This document shows positions 15,646-23,409 of a stretch of DNA of 52,072 nt, one piece after another (position 1 is the first letter of the stretch; every line of letters starts with the position of its first letter). The DNA lies in NCBI GenBank assembly GCA_910578575.1, contig CAJTQP010000008.1, positions 1-52,072 on the forward strand. The letters run 5' to 3'. The DNA is from an uncultured Oscillospiraceae bacterium (GTDB lineage: Bacteria > Bacillota > Clostridia > Oscillospirales > Oscillospiraceae). The translations under genes were made by a program, and so were the position numbers. Below the pieces are notes generated by a model that had not been told where the DNA came from, made no database searches, and saw only the letters and a list, made by a program, of their open reading frames with translations.

Positions 15646-16377
15646 TCATTTTCCAGGCCGGATATGGACCGTCCGGCTCAACAGCCAGCTGAGGAAAAAC
15701 AGCACGACCGCAGAGAGCAGGAGGACAGCCATCACATTCGTTGGCTTGCCAACGAAGAAAAAGAGGGCTGGCAGGTGGGTGCTGAGAGAGTAGACCAGGA
15801 ACATGGGGAAACAGAAGGGGATGGCAATGAGCAGGATCACAAGGATGGTCCGGCCCAGGCGGTTCAGCCGCCAGAACAGCATGGAGAAGATGGCCCCAAT
15901 GGCGGTACAAAAGAGGATGATGCACAGGTTGAAGATGGTAGAAAGCAGATGTTGGGAGAGGGACAGCGCCCCCGCATCCAGCTCACCCAGATAGAGCATA
16001 GCAAATAAGTCGGTAAAATGGCACATACCGCTAGAAGCAGTGGCGGCGCTGAACACGCTGAGGACGATCTCAATTGTGATTGCCAGAGCAAAGGATGAGA
16101 GGATGAGAGATAGTACAAAGTCTCCAAAGCAACGATTGCGGGAGACGCCCAGCTGCGCCCCCAGACGTAAGCTGCTGCGGAGCCCAACGGATGCGATAAC
16201 CAGCATATAGATTCCCGTGGAGAGGCCAATGCTGGTATAGGAGCCGGAGGCATCCCCCGTGACGTGCGTGATGATCATTAAAATTACAACGATCCCTATG
16301 TTGGCAGCGATAAAAATCAGATCGGCTGGTAGTTGATCCCGAAGCTGAAAGCGAAGCATGGGTTTGGCTTTTCCCAT
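15646..16377 (-). CDS. ABC transporter permease-like membrane protein
   Basis: A 243-residue integral membrane protein with about six hydrophobic segments. It lacks a recognisable superfamily motif but is the membrane partner in a GntR-ATPase-permease operon of the YtrA type, where such exporters respond to cell-wall-active compounds. It starts 38 bp downstream of the ATPase gene on the same strand. Confidence 0.8.
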   Translation of the reverse strand: MGKAKPMLRFQLRDQLPADLIFIAANIGIVVILMIITHVTGDASGSYTSIGLSTGIYMLVIASVGLRSSLRLGAQLGVSRNRCFGDFVLSLILSSFALAITIEIVLSVFSAATASSGMCHFTDLFAMLYLGELDAGALSLSQHLLSTIFNLCIILFCTAIGAIFSMLFWRLNRLGRTILVILLIAIPFCFPMFLVYSLSTHLPALFFFVGKPTNVMAVLLLSAVVLFFLSWLLSRTVHIRPGK

Positions 16378-16415
16378 AAAGAAACACTCCTAATTTCGAA
16401 TATTTTCTCAAGCGG

Positions 16416-17282
16416 TTAAAACGTGCGGGTTTTCTCCTGAAATTCCTGAAGGGCAATAAAGTAGTCCTGGAGCCCCAGGCGGCCGGCGGCCAGCTCCGAA
16501 GGCAGGTCCAGCGCAGGCGTTCCTTGGATGGCCACGGTTTTTAAGCCGCCCAAGCTCTGGATAGAGAGGACATCCTTTCCGGCCATGGCGCTGTCTACCG
16601 CAGCGGCGGGACCGGAGAGGGAATAGACCTGGTCCAGCAGCGCATCCGTGGGCCCATCGCACAGAAGGCGGCCCTGGTGGATGATGATGGTGTGGTCGAT
16701 GAGGTTCTCCGCCTCAGCGATCAAGTGGGTGGACAGCAGGTAAGTACCCTCGGACACGCTGAATTTTTCTGCCAAAGATTGGTAAAACAGCTCTCGGTGT
16801 CGGGCATCCAAGCCCAAAACAGGCTCGTCAAAAAAGACATAGGGGGCATTGACGCTGAGCCCCAGGATCAGGCGGAAGATGGAGCCATAGCCTGTGGACA
16901 GCGCGTTGAGCTTCTTTTTCATGGGAAGTTCAAATTTTTTCGCCAGGGCCAGCGCGTAGTCCATATCAAAGTCAGGATAGAAATCAGCGGTGACGCGGAA
17001 AGCCCGCTCTACCTTGAGCCCTGTGGGAAAGAGATCTTGTTCCCCCACTAAGAATAGATTTTTCAGGGCGTTGTTGTTGTTATGGGTGGGCTGTCCGTCC
17101 ACCCGAATCTCCCCGCTGTCCGCCACCTGGCGGTCTGTGAGGATGCTCAGCAACGTGCTCTTTCCCGCGCCGTTGTTCCCCAACAGCCCATAGATGTGAC
17201 CCTGTTCCAGGGTTAGGCTGATTCCGTCCAACGCCGTGGTGCTGCCATAGCGTTTGGTCACTTGTTCAAATTCAATCGACAT
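16416..17282 (-). CDS. ABC transporter ATP-binding protein
   Basis: A 288-residue ATPase with Walker A GNNGAGKST at about 35-43, signature region LSTGYGSIFRL near 125 and Walker B VFFDEPVLGLD at about 148-158. The signature is divergent (STGYG rather than LSGGQ), typical for the YtrB-like group. The start overlaps the end of the GntR gene by 11 bp, so translation is probably coupled. It would energise the downstream permease. Confidence 0.92.
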   Translation of the reverse strand: MSIEFEQVTKRYGSTTALDGISLTLEQGHIYGLLGNNGAGKSTLLSILTDRQVADSGEIRVDGQPTHNNNNALKNLFLVGEQDLFPTGLKVERAFRVTADFYPDFDMDYALALAKKFELPMKKKLNALSTGYGSIFRLILGLSVNAPYVFFDEPVLGLDARHRELFYQSLAEKFSVSEGTYLLSTHLIAEAENLIDHTIIIHQGRLLCDGPTDALLDQVYSLSGPAAAVDSAMAGKDVLSIQSLGGLKTVAIQGTPALDLPSELAAGRLGLQDYFIALQEFQEKTRTF

Positions 17283-17640
17283 GTTGATATCCTTTCTCTA
17301 ACAGAGCTGTCAACTGCTCCAAGCTCATGTTGAGACCCTTGGCCTTGCGCACTAGGGTCACGATATAGTCCTGATAAAAGGCCTCGGAGCGCCGCTGGCG
17401 TAGAGCCTCCTGGGCCCCCTGGGTGACAAACATCCCCACACCCCGTTTCTTGTACAGGAGCCCCGCATCCACCAGCAGGTTCACCCCCTTTAGGGCTGTG
17501 GCGGGGTTGATTTTATAGGTTGACGCATACTCGGTGATAGACGGGATCTGTCCCTCTTCGGGAAAGGCCCCAGAGAGGATCCCGTCCTCCAACTGTTCTG
17601 CCAACTGGAGGAAAATTGGCTTATCTCCGCCAAACTGCAT
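17272..17640 (-). CDS. GntR family repressor, YtrA type
   Basis: A 122-residue regulator with an N-terminal winged helix-turn-helix (IFLQLAEQLEDGILSGAF ... ATALKGVNLLVDAGLLYKKRGVGMFV) and only a short helical C terminus, the YtrA subfamily of GntR. It heads the operon with the ATPase and permease and probably represses it through the palindrome just upstream. Start ATG 17640 follows AGGAGGTGAG. Confidence 0.93.
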   Translation of the reverse strand: MQFGGDKPIFLQLAEQLEDGILSGAFPEEGQIPSITEYASTYKINPATALKGVNLLVDAGLLYKKRGVGMFVTQGAQEALRQRRSEAFYQDYIVTLVRKAKGLNMSLEQLTALLEKGYQHVD

Positions 17641-17666
17641 TGCCTCACCTCCTGTTTTCTAGTTAG

Positions 17667-17686
17667 TTAGTTGACCAATTAACTAA
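17667..17686 (-). promoter_or_regulatory. Operator for the GntR regulator
   Basis: Inverted repeat TTAGTT-8-AACTAA (20 bp) covering the expected transcription start of the operon, 26 bp before the ATG. Position and symmetry fit autoregulation by the YtrA-type repressor. Confidence 0.65.
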
Positions 17687-17690
17687 TGCG

Positions 17691-17719
17691 ATGGTAGCAT
17701 AGGAAAGGAGCCTTGTCAA
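17691..17719 (-). promoter_or_regulatory. Promoter of the GntR-ABC operon
   Basis: TTGACA (17714-17719), 17-base spacer and TACCAT (17691-17696) with an extended TGC before the -10, all on the minus strand. The operator lies directly downstream. Confidence 0.8.
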
Positions 17720-17755
17720 GAGGGCGGGTGAAAAAATTTTCCTTTCCCGCCTCCA

Positions 17756-17784
17756 TTGACAGAAATCATAATATAGGGTAAAGT
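17756..17784 (+). promoter_or_regulatory. Promoter of the PaaI thioesterase gene
   Basis: TTGACA (17756-17761), 17-base spacer, TAAAGT (17779-17784), about 30 bp before the ATG at 17816. Confidence 0.65.
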
Positions 17785-17815
17785 CAGGTACAAAAATAAG
17801 TAGGAGGCAGCAGAA

Positions 17816-18244
17816 ATGGCAGACACGCTGACGCAATTAAGAAAGAGGTTTTCAGAGGACCTGTTTGTGGTACAAGGGATAGGGGCTAAAATTGAAGAGG
17901 CCAGCTATGGTTATGCAAAATGCTCCATGGAGATTTCCCCTAAGCACTGCAACTGCCTGGGGGTGCTGATGGGGGGCGCGATTTTCACCTTGGCGGACCA
18001 CGCTTTCGCCGTGGCGTCCAACCAAGAGGGGAGGGAAGTGGTAACCCAAGCCTCCCAAATCACATTTTTGCAACATGCAAAGGGAAAACACTTGACAGCC
18101 GTTGCGCGGCAAGTGAAAGACGGCAGGCACGTTTGCTTTTATGAGATCAAAGTTGCCGACGAATTGGGTACAGAGGTGGCATTTGTGACCATCAATGGCT
18201 ATGTGACGCGGGAGAAATCGGAGGAAATCCAGCAGGAAACATAA
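17816..18244 (+). CDS. PaaI family hotdog thioesterase
   Basis: A 142-residue single hotdog-fold protein. The HCNCLGVLMGGAIFTLADHAFAVA segment at about 43-66 matches the PaaI signature (HxN ... GGxxxxLAD), with the likely catalytic Asp in LAD. Such enzymes hydrolyse acyl-CoA thioesters. ATG 17816 follows GTAGGAGG. It is a single-gene unit with promoter and terminator, so the acyl substrate cannot be inferred from neighbours. Confidence 0.9.
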   Translation: MADTLTQLRKRFSEDLFVVQGIGAKIEEASYGYAKCSMEISPKHCNCLGVLMGGAIFTLADHAFAVASNQEGREVVTQASQITFLQHAKGKHLTAVARQVKDGRHVCFYEIKVADELGTEVAFVTINGYVTREKSEEIQQET

Positions 18245-18247
18245 GAT

Positions 18248-18278
18248 GAGCCGCCACTTCAAAAAAGAAGGGCGGCTC
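18248..18278. terminator. Terminator between PaaI gene and dapA
   Basis: GAGCCGCC...GGCGGCTC arms with an inner CTTC/GAAG stem and an A6 loop, followed on the plus strand by GTGATGTTTTCT. It lies between convergent genes and may serve both. Confidence 0.7.
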
Positions 18279-18295
18279 GTGATGTTTTCTAAAAT

Positions 18296-19186
18296 TTAGA
18301 GGGTAAAGTTGGTAGCCTTTACAGTTTCTCTCAGCTTCTCCAGCGGTTCCGGGTCCATCTCCCAGAGGGGGAGGCGGAGGACGCCGCTGTCCAATCCGGC
18401 GTCCTTCATGGCGGCCTTGACGGGTACCGGGTTTACCTGGGAAAAGAGGGCGCGGGTGAGGGGAGTGTAGGCTATTTGCAGTGCCCGCGCCGTTTCCCAA
18501 TCCCCGTCCAGGAAGCTGTGGGTCAACTGCACCATGGGCTCCGGCGCCAGGTTGGACACCACAGAGATCAGCCCCTTGGCCCCCATGGCCATCATGGGCA
18601 GGGCGTGGTCGTCGTTGCCGGACCAGATGTTGACGGCATCTCCGCAGAGGGCCAGGGTATCTGCCAGAAGGGAGAAGTTGCCAGAGGCTTCCTTGATGCC
18701 GTTGATGTGGGGATGCTGGCTGAGGGCGGCATAGGTCTCCGCCGTAAAGGAGAGCCCGGTGCGAGAGGGGACGTTGTACAGGATGATAGGCAGTTGCGTG
18801 CGGTCCGCGATATGCTCATAGTGGTGGATCAGGCCACTTTGGGTGGTTTTGTTGTAATAAGGCGTCACCAGCAACAGGGCATCCGCGCCGGAATCCTGGG
18901 CGTGCTGGGAGAGGTAGAGAGCGGCGGCAGTGTCGTTGCTGCCGCTGCCGGCGATGACCTTGCAGCGTCCTGCCACGCAGTTTACGCAGGCGTCCACCAG
19001 GTGGATGTGCTCCTGGACGGTGAGGGCAGCGCTCTCACCGGTGGTGCCGCAGACGCACACAGCGTCCACCCCGGCCTCGATTTGCCGATCGATCTGCTGG
19101 GCAAAGGCATCGTAATCAATGGCCCCAGAGGGGCGGAAGGGGGTGATCAATGCGGTACAGGTCCCTGTAAAAACGGGAGATTTCAT
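18296..19186 (-). CDS. dapA: 4-hydroxy-tetrahydrodipicolinate synthase
   Basis: A 296-residue DapA, which condenses pyruvate with aspartate semialdehyde in the lysine/diaminopimelate pathway. Seen: TALITPF at the N terminus, CGTTGESAALT, the YNVPSRTG tyrosine region and the Schiff-base lysine in GIKEASG near residue 160. ATG 19186 (MKSPVFTGTCTALITPF) has AAAGGAG at 5-base spacing. The open frame continues upstream, but that part is a shadow of asd and the terminator region. asd, which supplies the substrate, lies directly upstream. Confidence 0.96.
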   Translation of the reverse strand: MKSPVFTGTCTALITPFRPSGAIDYDAFAQQIDRQIEAGVDAVCVCGTTGESAALTVQEHIHLVDACVNCVAGRCKVIAGSGSNDTAAALYLSQHAQDSGADALLLVTPYYNKTTQSGLIHHYEHIADRTQLPIILYNVPSRTGLSFTAETYAALSQHPHINGIKEASGNFSLLADTLALCGDAVNIWSGNDDHALPMMAMGAKGLISVVSNLAPEPMVQLTHSFLDGDWETARALQIAYTPLTRALFSQVNPVPVKAAMKDAGLDSGVLRLPLWEMDPEPLEKLRETVKATNFTL

Positions 19187-19219
19187 AAATGCTCCTTTCA
19201 TCGGTTCCATTTTGGATAC

Positions 19220-19283
19220 AAAAAAACAGCCCCAGGACGGCTCTGTCAAAGCATCTTTCGTAACAGAAACCGGCCTGGGGCCG
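19220..19283 (-). terminator. Terminator or attenuator between asd and dapA
   Basis: A long imperfect hairpin (CGGCCCCAGG...CCTGGGGCTG with an inner CTGT/ACAG pair) followed on the minus strand by seven T. It lies between asd and dapA, which share strand and pathway, so it may lower dapA expression relative to asd. No lysine riboswitch core was recognised. Confidence 0.75.
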
Positions 19284-19301
19284 TTGTGGGGTAAGGGAAA
19301 C

Positions 19302-20393
19302 TCAGCGGGGGAGGATGTAGCCCTCTGCGCAAAGCAGCTCGGCCAGCAGCACGCCGCCACCGGCGGCACCCCGGAGGGTATTGTGGGAGAGGCCCACGAA
19401 CTTGTAGTCATACTGGCTGTCTGGACGCAGACGGCCCAGGGTGATGGCCATGCCGCCCTCCAGCTCCCGGTCCAGCTTGGCCTGGGGCCGGTCGTCCTCC
19501 TCAAAATAATGCAGGAACTGCTTGGGGGCGCTGGGCAGGTCCAACTCTTGAGGCCGGCCTTTGAAGTTTTGCCACAGAGCCTTGATCTCCGCCTCACTGG
19601 GCTTTTTCCCCCGGAAACTCATGTAGACTGCCGCTGTGTGGCCATCAGAGACGGGGACACGGAGGCACTGGGCCGTGATGGCAGGGGAGGAAGCGGAAAG
19701 GATCTTGCCACCTTCCAGGCTGCCCCAAACCTTTAGGGGCTCCTTCTCCGACTTCTCCTCCTCGCCGCCGATGTAGGGGATCAGGTTATCCACCATTTCC
19801 GGCCAGGTCTGGAAGGTCTTGCCCGCACCGGAGATGGCCTGATAGGTACACACCAGCACCTTTTCCAAATCAAAGGCCTCCCGCAGGGGATGCAACGCCG
19901 GGGTGTAGGACTGGATGGAGCAGTTGGACTTGACCGCCACAAAGCCCCGCTTGGTCCCCAAACGCTTGCGCTGGGATTCGATCACCTGGATGTGCTGGGG
20001 GTTGACTTCGGGGATGACCATGGGCACGTCGTCGGTCCAGCGGTGGGCACTGTTGTTGGAAATCACCGGGCACTCCAGCTTGGCGTATGTGTCTTCCAGG
20101 GCACGGATTTCCTCCTTTTTCATGTCTACCGCACAGAAGATGAAGTCCACCGAAGCGGCGATTTTTTCCCTGTCCGCCTGGGCATCCAGGATCACCAAGG
20201 ACCTGGCCTCCTCCGGCAGAGGGGTGGGCATGGCCCAGCGGGATTGGACTACCTCCCCGTAAGGTTTGCCCGCGGAACGGGCGCTGGCGGCTACTACGGT
20301 GAGCTGGAACCAGGGGTGTTTTTCCAAAAGGCTGACAAAGCGCTGGCCCACCATTCCGGTGGCCCCCACCACGCCCACGGCGTACTTTTTCAT
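19302..20393 (-). CDS. asd: Aspartate-semialdehyde dehydrogenase
   Basis: A 363-residue enzyme that reduces aspartyl phosphate to aspartate semialdehyde. The nucleotide-binding VGATGMVGQRF lies at residues 8-18, the catalytic Cys in KSNCSIQSY near 150, and the late HTAAVYMSF near 250. Length and sequence suit the longer archaeal/fungal-like Asd group found in many Clostridia. ATG 20393 follows AGGAGGT and gives MKKYAVGVVGATG; an alternative six codons earlier is less likely. It leads into dapA. Confidence 0.95.
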   Translation of the reverse strand: MKKYAVGVVGATGMVGQRFVSLLEKHPWFQLTVVAASARSAGKPYGEVVQSRWAMPTPLPEEARSLVILDAQADREKIAASVDFIFCAVDMKKEEIRALEDTYAKLECPVISNNSAHRWTDDVPMVIPEVNPQHIQVIESQRKRLGTKRGFVAVKSNCSIQSYTPALHPLREAFDLEKVLVCTYQAISGAGKTFQTWPEMVDNLIPYIGGEEEKSEKEPLKVWGSLEGGKILSASSPAITAQCLRVPVSDGHTAAVYMSFRGKKPSEAEIKALWQNFKGRPQELDLPSAPKQFLHYFEEDDRPQAKLDRELEGGMAITLGRLRPDSQYDYKFVGLSHNTLRGAAGGGVLLAELLCAEGYILPR

Positions 20394-20433
20394 AAATAGA
20401 CCTCCTGACACTGGAAATGAAATACATTTCGGC

Positions 20434-20470
20434 GTTTTCCAACTATTTTTGAAAACATGTAGTTGAAAAC
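20434..20470. repeat. Inverted repeat in the asd/SpoIID-like divergent region
   Basis: GTTTTCCAACTA and TAGTTGAAAAC form an imperfect inverted repeat (one base bulge) around 14 bases. Its right arm overlaps the -35 element of the plus-strand promoter at 20463-20491, so it could be an operator shared by the divergent genes. Confidence 0.5.
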
Positions 20471-20491
20471 TCCGAAGATTTTTACTATAAT
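20463..20491 (+). promoter_or_regulatory. Sigma-A promoter for the SpoIID/LytB gene
   Basis: TTGAAA (20463-20468), 17-base spacer, TATAAT (20486-20491). A leader of about 120 bases separates it from the ATG at 20621; no known riboswitch was recognised in that leader. Confidence 0.85.
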
Positions 20492-20620
20492 GGGGACAAG
20501 TATTGGTTTTCGCGTTGATCTCATCTGTTCCCCTCCGGGAGACAAATGTTTTTCTTACATACTATAGCACAGATGATTTTCCCCGTCAATGCCAAAGATC
20601 TTTGAAAAAAGGTGGGTACC

Positions 20621-22378
20621 ATGAGAGCTTTTGTTTTACAACTAACCCTTTTGCTGGCGCTGCTCACAGTCTGCTTCACAGGCTCCGCCCTGGCCCTGGG
20701 GGTAGGGGAGGATGTGCGGGCTGGACTCAGCTATGGCAGCGGAGCCCTGCCCTCCGCCAATTTGGAGAATAACGTGGGCAGCGGCTACCGTTTTGGCTAC
20801 TACGACAGTCAGGACCAGTTCGTGACCCTGGGTTCTACCGCTGAGACGCAGATCTCCATGCTGAAAACCCAGAACCTTTATCTGTCCACCAACGGGAGCT
20901 ATACCACCTCCGCCACCGGAAACGGCGTGGTGGGTTGCTACCACGTACAGCTCCCCGGCTCCTACGATAGCTTCCAGGCTGCCCAGAGCGCGGCGGCTGG
21001 GGTCTCCGGGGGTTTCCCCGCATGGGTCTCCGGTACATATTATGTCCGTGTAGGCGCCTATGCTACCAGGGCAGAGGCAGAGGCCAACCAGGGGAGCTTT
21101 GGCGCAGGCACCAGCGTCACAGGAACAAGCTCTTACGGAGTTACAGTAACCAAAACCAAGACCACAAACATCCTCTTTCAGTTTGACAATGGAGAGGGCG
21201 GCATTTTCGCTGTGGCGCCTGGTGCCAGCGGCGAGAGCGGTGCCAAGACCTGGTTCAAGGGCAACAAGTATGCCGGCAACTTCCTTTACGAGCGCATCGG
21301 GGGAGGGAATCTCACGGTGGTGAACCGGGTGTCCATGGACGACTATGTGAAGGGCTTGGTTCCCTATGAGATGAGCGCCTCCTGGCCGGCAGAGGCGTTG
21401 AAAGCCCAGGCGGTCTGTGCCCGGAGCTTTGTGATCTCCGCCGGGACCAAGCACGGGAACTACCATTTCGATGTGTGCAACACCACCTGCTGTCAGGTCT
21501 ACCAGGGCTGTAACCGAGCCACGGCAGACAGCGACGCGGCAGTGGACGCCACCTCCGGTGTTTATGCCTGGTACAATGGTGAGGTGGCCAAGACCTTCTA
21601 TTATGCCAGCAACGGCGGGGCTACGGAGAGCTGCCAAAATGTGTGGACCGCCACCCTGCCATATCTCACCGGCAAGGCGGACCCCTATGAAGCGGATATC
21701 GCCAACTCCGTCAACGGCTATTATTGGACCAAAACCTTTACCCCCTCGCAGTTGACAGCGCAACTGCGCAACCGGGGCTATAACTGCGGCAACATCGTAG
21801 ACCTGAAGGTCAGCCAGTTTACCGATTCGGGGAATGTCTACAGCGTCACCTTTACCGATGATGCGGGGAAAACCTTTGTTTTTTCCAAGGCGAACGCACG
21901 CTCGATCTTAGGCGTCAAGTCTATGCACTTTACCATCTCTGGGGGTTCCTCCTCGGTGACGCCGCCGACACCGCCCACGCCTAGTGAGCCAGAAACGCCC
22001 ACAGAGCCCGGTAAACTGTATTATGTGGACAACGCCTCCACCAGCCTGTCCAACCTGGACGGGGTATGGGCCATTGGTGGAGAGGGGAAAACGGAGACTA
22101 TGTCTGTCCCTATTTCTGTCCTCACGATGGATGGCGTTTCTACCCTCCAGACCACGGTGCCTACCACCCCTACATCCACCACAGGCTCCCAGGAAACGCC
22201 TGCGGGTAACAACACTTCTGCGCCCGTCACCGCTGCCGCTGGGACCTTTGTGGTCTCTGGCGCTGGAAACGGACACAACGTTGGCCTGAGTCAGTGGGGC
22301 GCTTATGCCATGGCCAAGCGGGGCTATACCTACGACCAGATTCTAAACTTCTATTATACAGGGATTGATTTACATTAA
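20621..22378 (+). CDS. SpoIID/LytB domain protein with SPOR-like region
   Basis: A 585-residue secreted protein. A signal peptide (MRAFVLQLTLLLALLTVCF...ALA) ends near residue 26. A SPOR-like segment GTYYVRVGAYATRAEAEAN lies at about 140-160. The SpoIID/LytB domain follows with RVSMDDYVKGLVPYEM, WPAEALKAQAVCARSF and SNGGATES at about 235-340. A Pro/Thr-rich linker precedes a final block that returns to the family motif GNGHNVGLSQWGAYAMAKRG. SpoIID-type enzymes are lytic transglycosylases acting on denuded peptidoglycan in spore engulfment; this longer form may act on the vegetative wall. ATG 20621 has AAAGGTGGG; a GTG three codons upstream is less likely. Its stop overlaps the queA start. Confidence 0.9.
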   Translation: MRAFVLQLTLLLALLTVCFTGSALALGVGEDVRAGLSYGSGALPSANLENNVGSGYRFGYYDSQDQFVTLGSTAETQISMLKTQNLYLSTNGSYTTSATGNGVVGCYHVQLPGSYDSFQAAQSAAAGVSGGFPAWVSGTYYVRVGAYATRAEAEANQGSFGAGTSVTGTSSYGVTVTKTKTTNILFQFDNGEGGIFAVAPGASGESGAKTWFKGNKYAGNFLYERIGGGNLTVVNRVSMDDYVKGLVPYEMSASWPAEALKAQAVCARSFVISAGTKHGNYHFDVCNTTCCQVYQGCNRATADSDAAVDATSGVYAWYNGEVAKTFYYASNGGATESCQNVWTATLPYLTGKADPYEADIANSVNGYYWTKTFTPSQLTAQLRNRGYNCGNIVDLKVSQFTDSGNVYSVTFTDDAGKTFVFSKANARSILGVKSMHFTISGGSSSVTPPTPPTPSEPETPTEPGKLYYVDNASTSLSNLDGVWAIGGEGKTETMSVPISVLTMDGVSTLQTTVPTTPTSTTGSQETPAGNNTSAPVTAAAGTFVVSGAGNGHNVGLSQWGAYAMAKRGYTYDQILNFYYTGIDLH

Positions 22379-23399
22379 AACGTATGATTTTTACTACGAC
22401 CTTCCGCCGGAGCTCATCGCCCAGACACCCATCCAGCGGCGGGATGCCTCCCGGCTGATGACCTTGGACCGGGAGACGGGAGCAGTGGGCCACCGGCATT
22501 TTTATGACTTGCCTGCCATGCTGCGTCCAGGGGACTGTCTCGTTCTCAACGATTCCAGGGTCTTGCCCGCCCGGCTCATTGGCCAGCGGGTGCCCTCTGG
22601 GGGGGCCTGCGAAGTGGTGCTCCTCATTGACCGGGGGGAGAACCTCTGGGAGTGTCTGGTCCGTCCGGGGAAAAAGCTACGGGAAGGGGCACAGCTCTCC
22701 TTTGGGGAGGGGCAGTTGATGGCCCAGGTCCAGACCGTTCTGGAAAATGGCAACCGTCTCATTCACTTCGACTGCCAAGGCATTTTCTTGGAGCAGTTGG
22801 AAAAGCTGGGCAGGATGCCCTTGCCGCCCTACATCAAGGAGGAATTGCAGGACGGGGAGCGCTACCAGACGGTGTACTCTAAAGCTGTGGGCTCTGCTGC
22901 AGCACCCACAGCGGGCCTGCACTTCACCAATGAGCTGCTGGAGCAGTTACAGGACATGGGGGTCAAGCTCTGCTTTGTGACCCTCCATGTTGGCTTGGGG
23001 ACCTTCCGCCCGGTGAAGACAGAGAACTTGGACGAGCACGAAATGCACTCGGAATACTGCCTGATTCCCCAGGAGACTGCGGATATCATCAATGAGACGA
23101 AGGCGCGCGGGGGAAGGGTTGTATGTGTGGGAACCACTTCCTGCCGGACCATTGAGAGTTGGGCCGGGGAGGACGGACAGTTGACAGCTTCCGCAGGCTG
23201 GACCAATATCTTTATCTATCCTGGCTATCGTTTCAAGGTGCTGGATGCGCTGATTACCAATTTCCACCTGCCGGAATCCACCCTGATCATGCTGGTATCT
23301 GCTCTGGCAGGACGGGAGCATGTGCTGGAGGCATACCGGCAAGCGGTGAAGGAGCGGTACCGTTTCTTCTCTTTTGGCGACGCCATGTTCATTTCATAA
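22365..23399 (+). CDS. queA: tRNA preQ1(34) S-adenosylmethionine ribosyltransferase-isomerase
   Basis: A 344-residue QueA, which adds the epoxycyclopentane ring to preQ1-modified tRNA in queuosine synthesis. Seen: FYYDLPPELIAQTP at the start, LNDSRVLPARL, the AAPTAGLHFT block near 185 and VGTTSCRTIES near 250. Length is normal. The start is a TTG at 22365 inside the last codons of the upstream gene (14-bp overlap); the ribosome site there is poor, so coupling to the upstream gene is likely and the exact start is uncertain. tgt follows 10 bp downstream. Confidence 0.95.
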   Translation: MIYIKTYDFYYDLPPELIAQTPIQRRDASRLMTLDRETGAVGHRHFYDLPAMLRPGDCLVLNDSRVLPARLIGQRVPSGGACEVVLLIDRGENLWECLVRPGKKLREGAQLSFGEGQLMAQVQTVLENGNRLIHFDCQGIFLEQLEKLGRMPLPPYIKEELQDGERYQTVYSKAVGSAAAPTAGLHFTNELLEQLQDMGVKLCFVTLHVGLGTFRPVKTENLDEHEMHSEYCLIPQETADIINETKARGGRVVCVGTTSCRTIESWAGEDGQLTASAGWTNIFIYPGYRFKVLDALITNFHLPESTLIMLVSALAGREHVLEAYRQAVKERYRFFSFGDAMFIS

Positions 23400-23409
23400 G
23401 GAGGCCCCG

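Noticed and set aside
19187..19301. Lysine riboswitch before dapA
   Set aside because: Only a terminator-type hairpin with T-run is present and the gap is too short for the lysine aptamer.
18296..19597. A single 433-codon frame ending in DapA
   Set aside because: The first 137 codons have no similarity to DapA, span the asd-dapA terminator and overlap asd. DapA starts at 19186 with a ribosome site and the family N terminus.
20642..21763. Long minus-strand frame opposite the SpoIID/LytB gene
   Set aside because: It is a shadow of the GC-rich coding strand, with no ribosome site and no recognisable protein sequence. Similar shadows across the window were left out.
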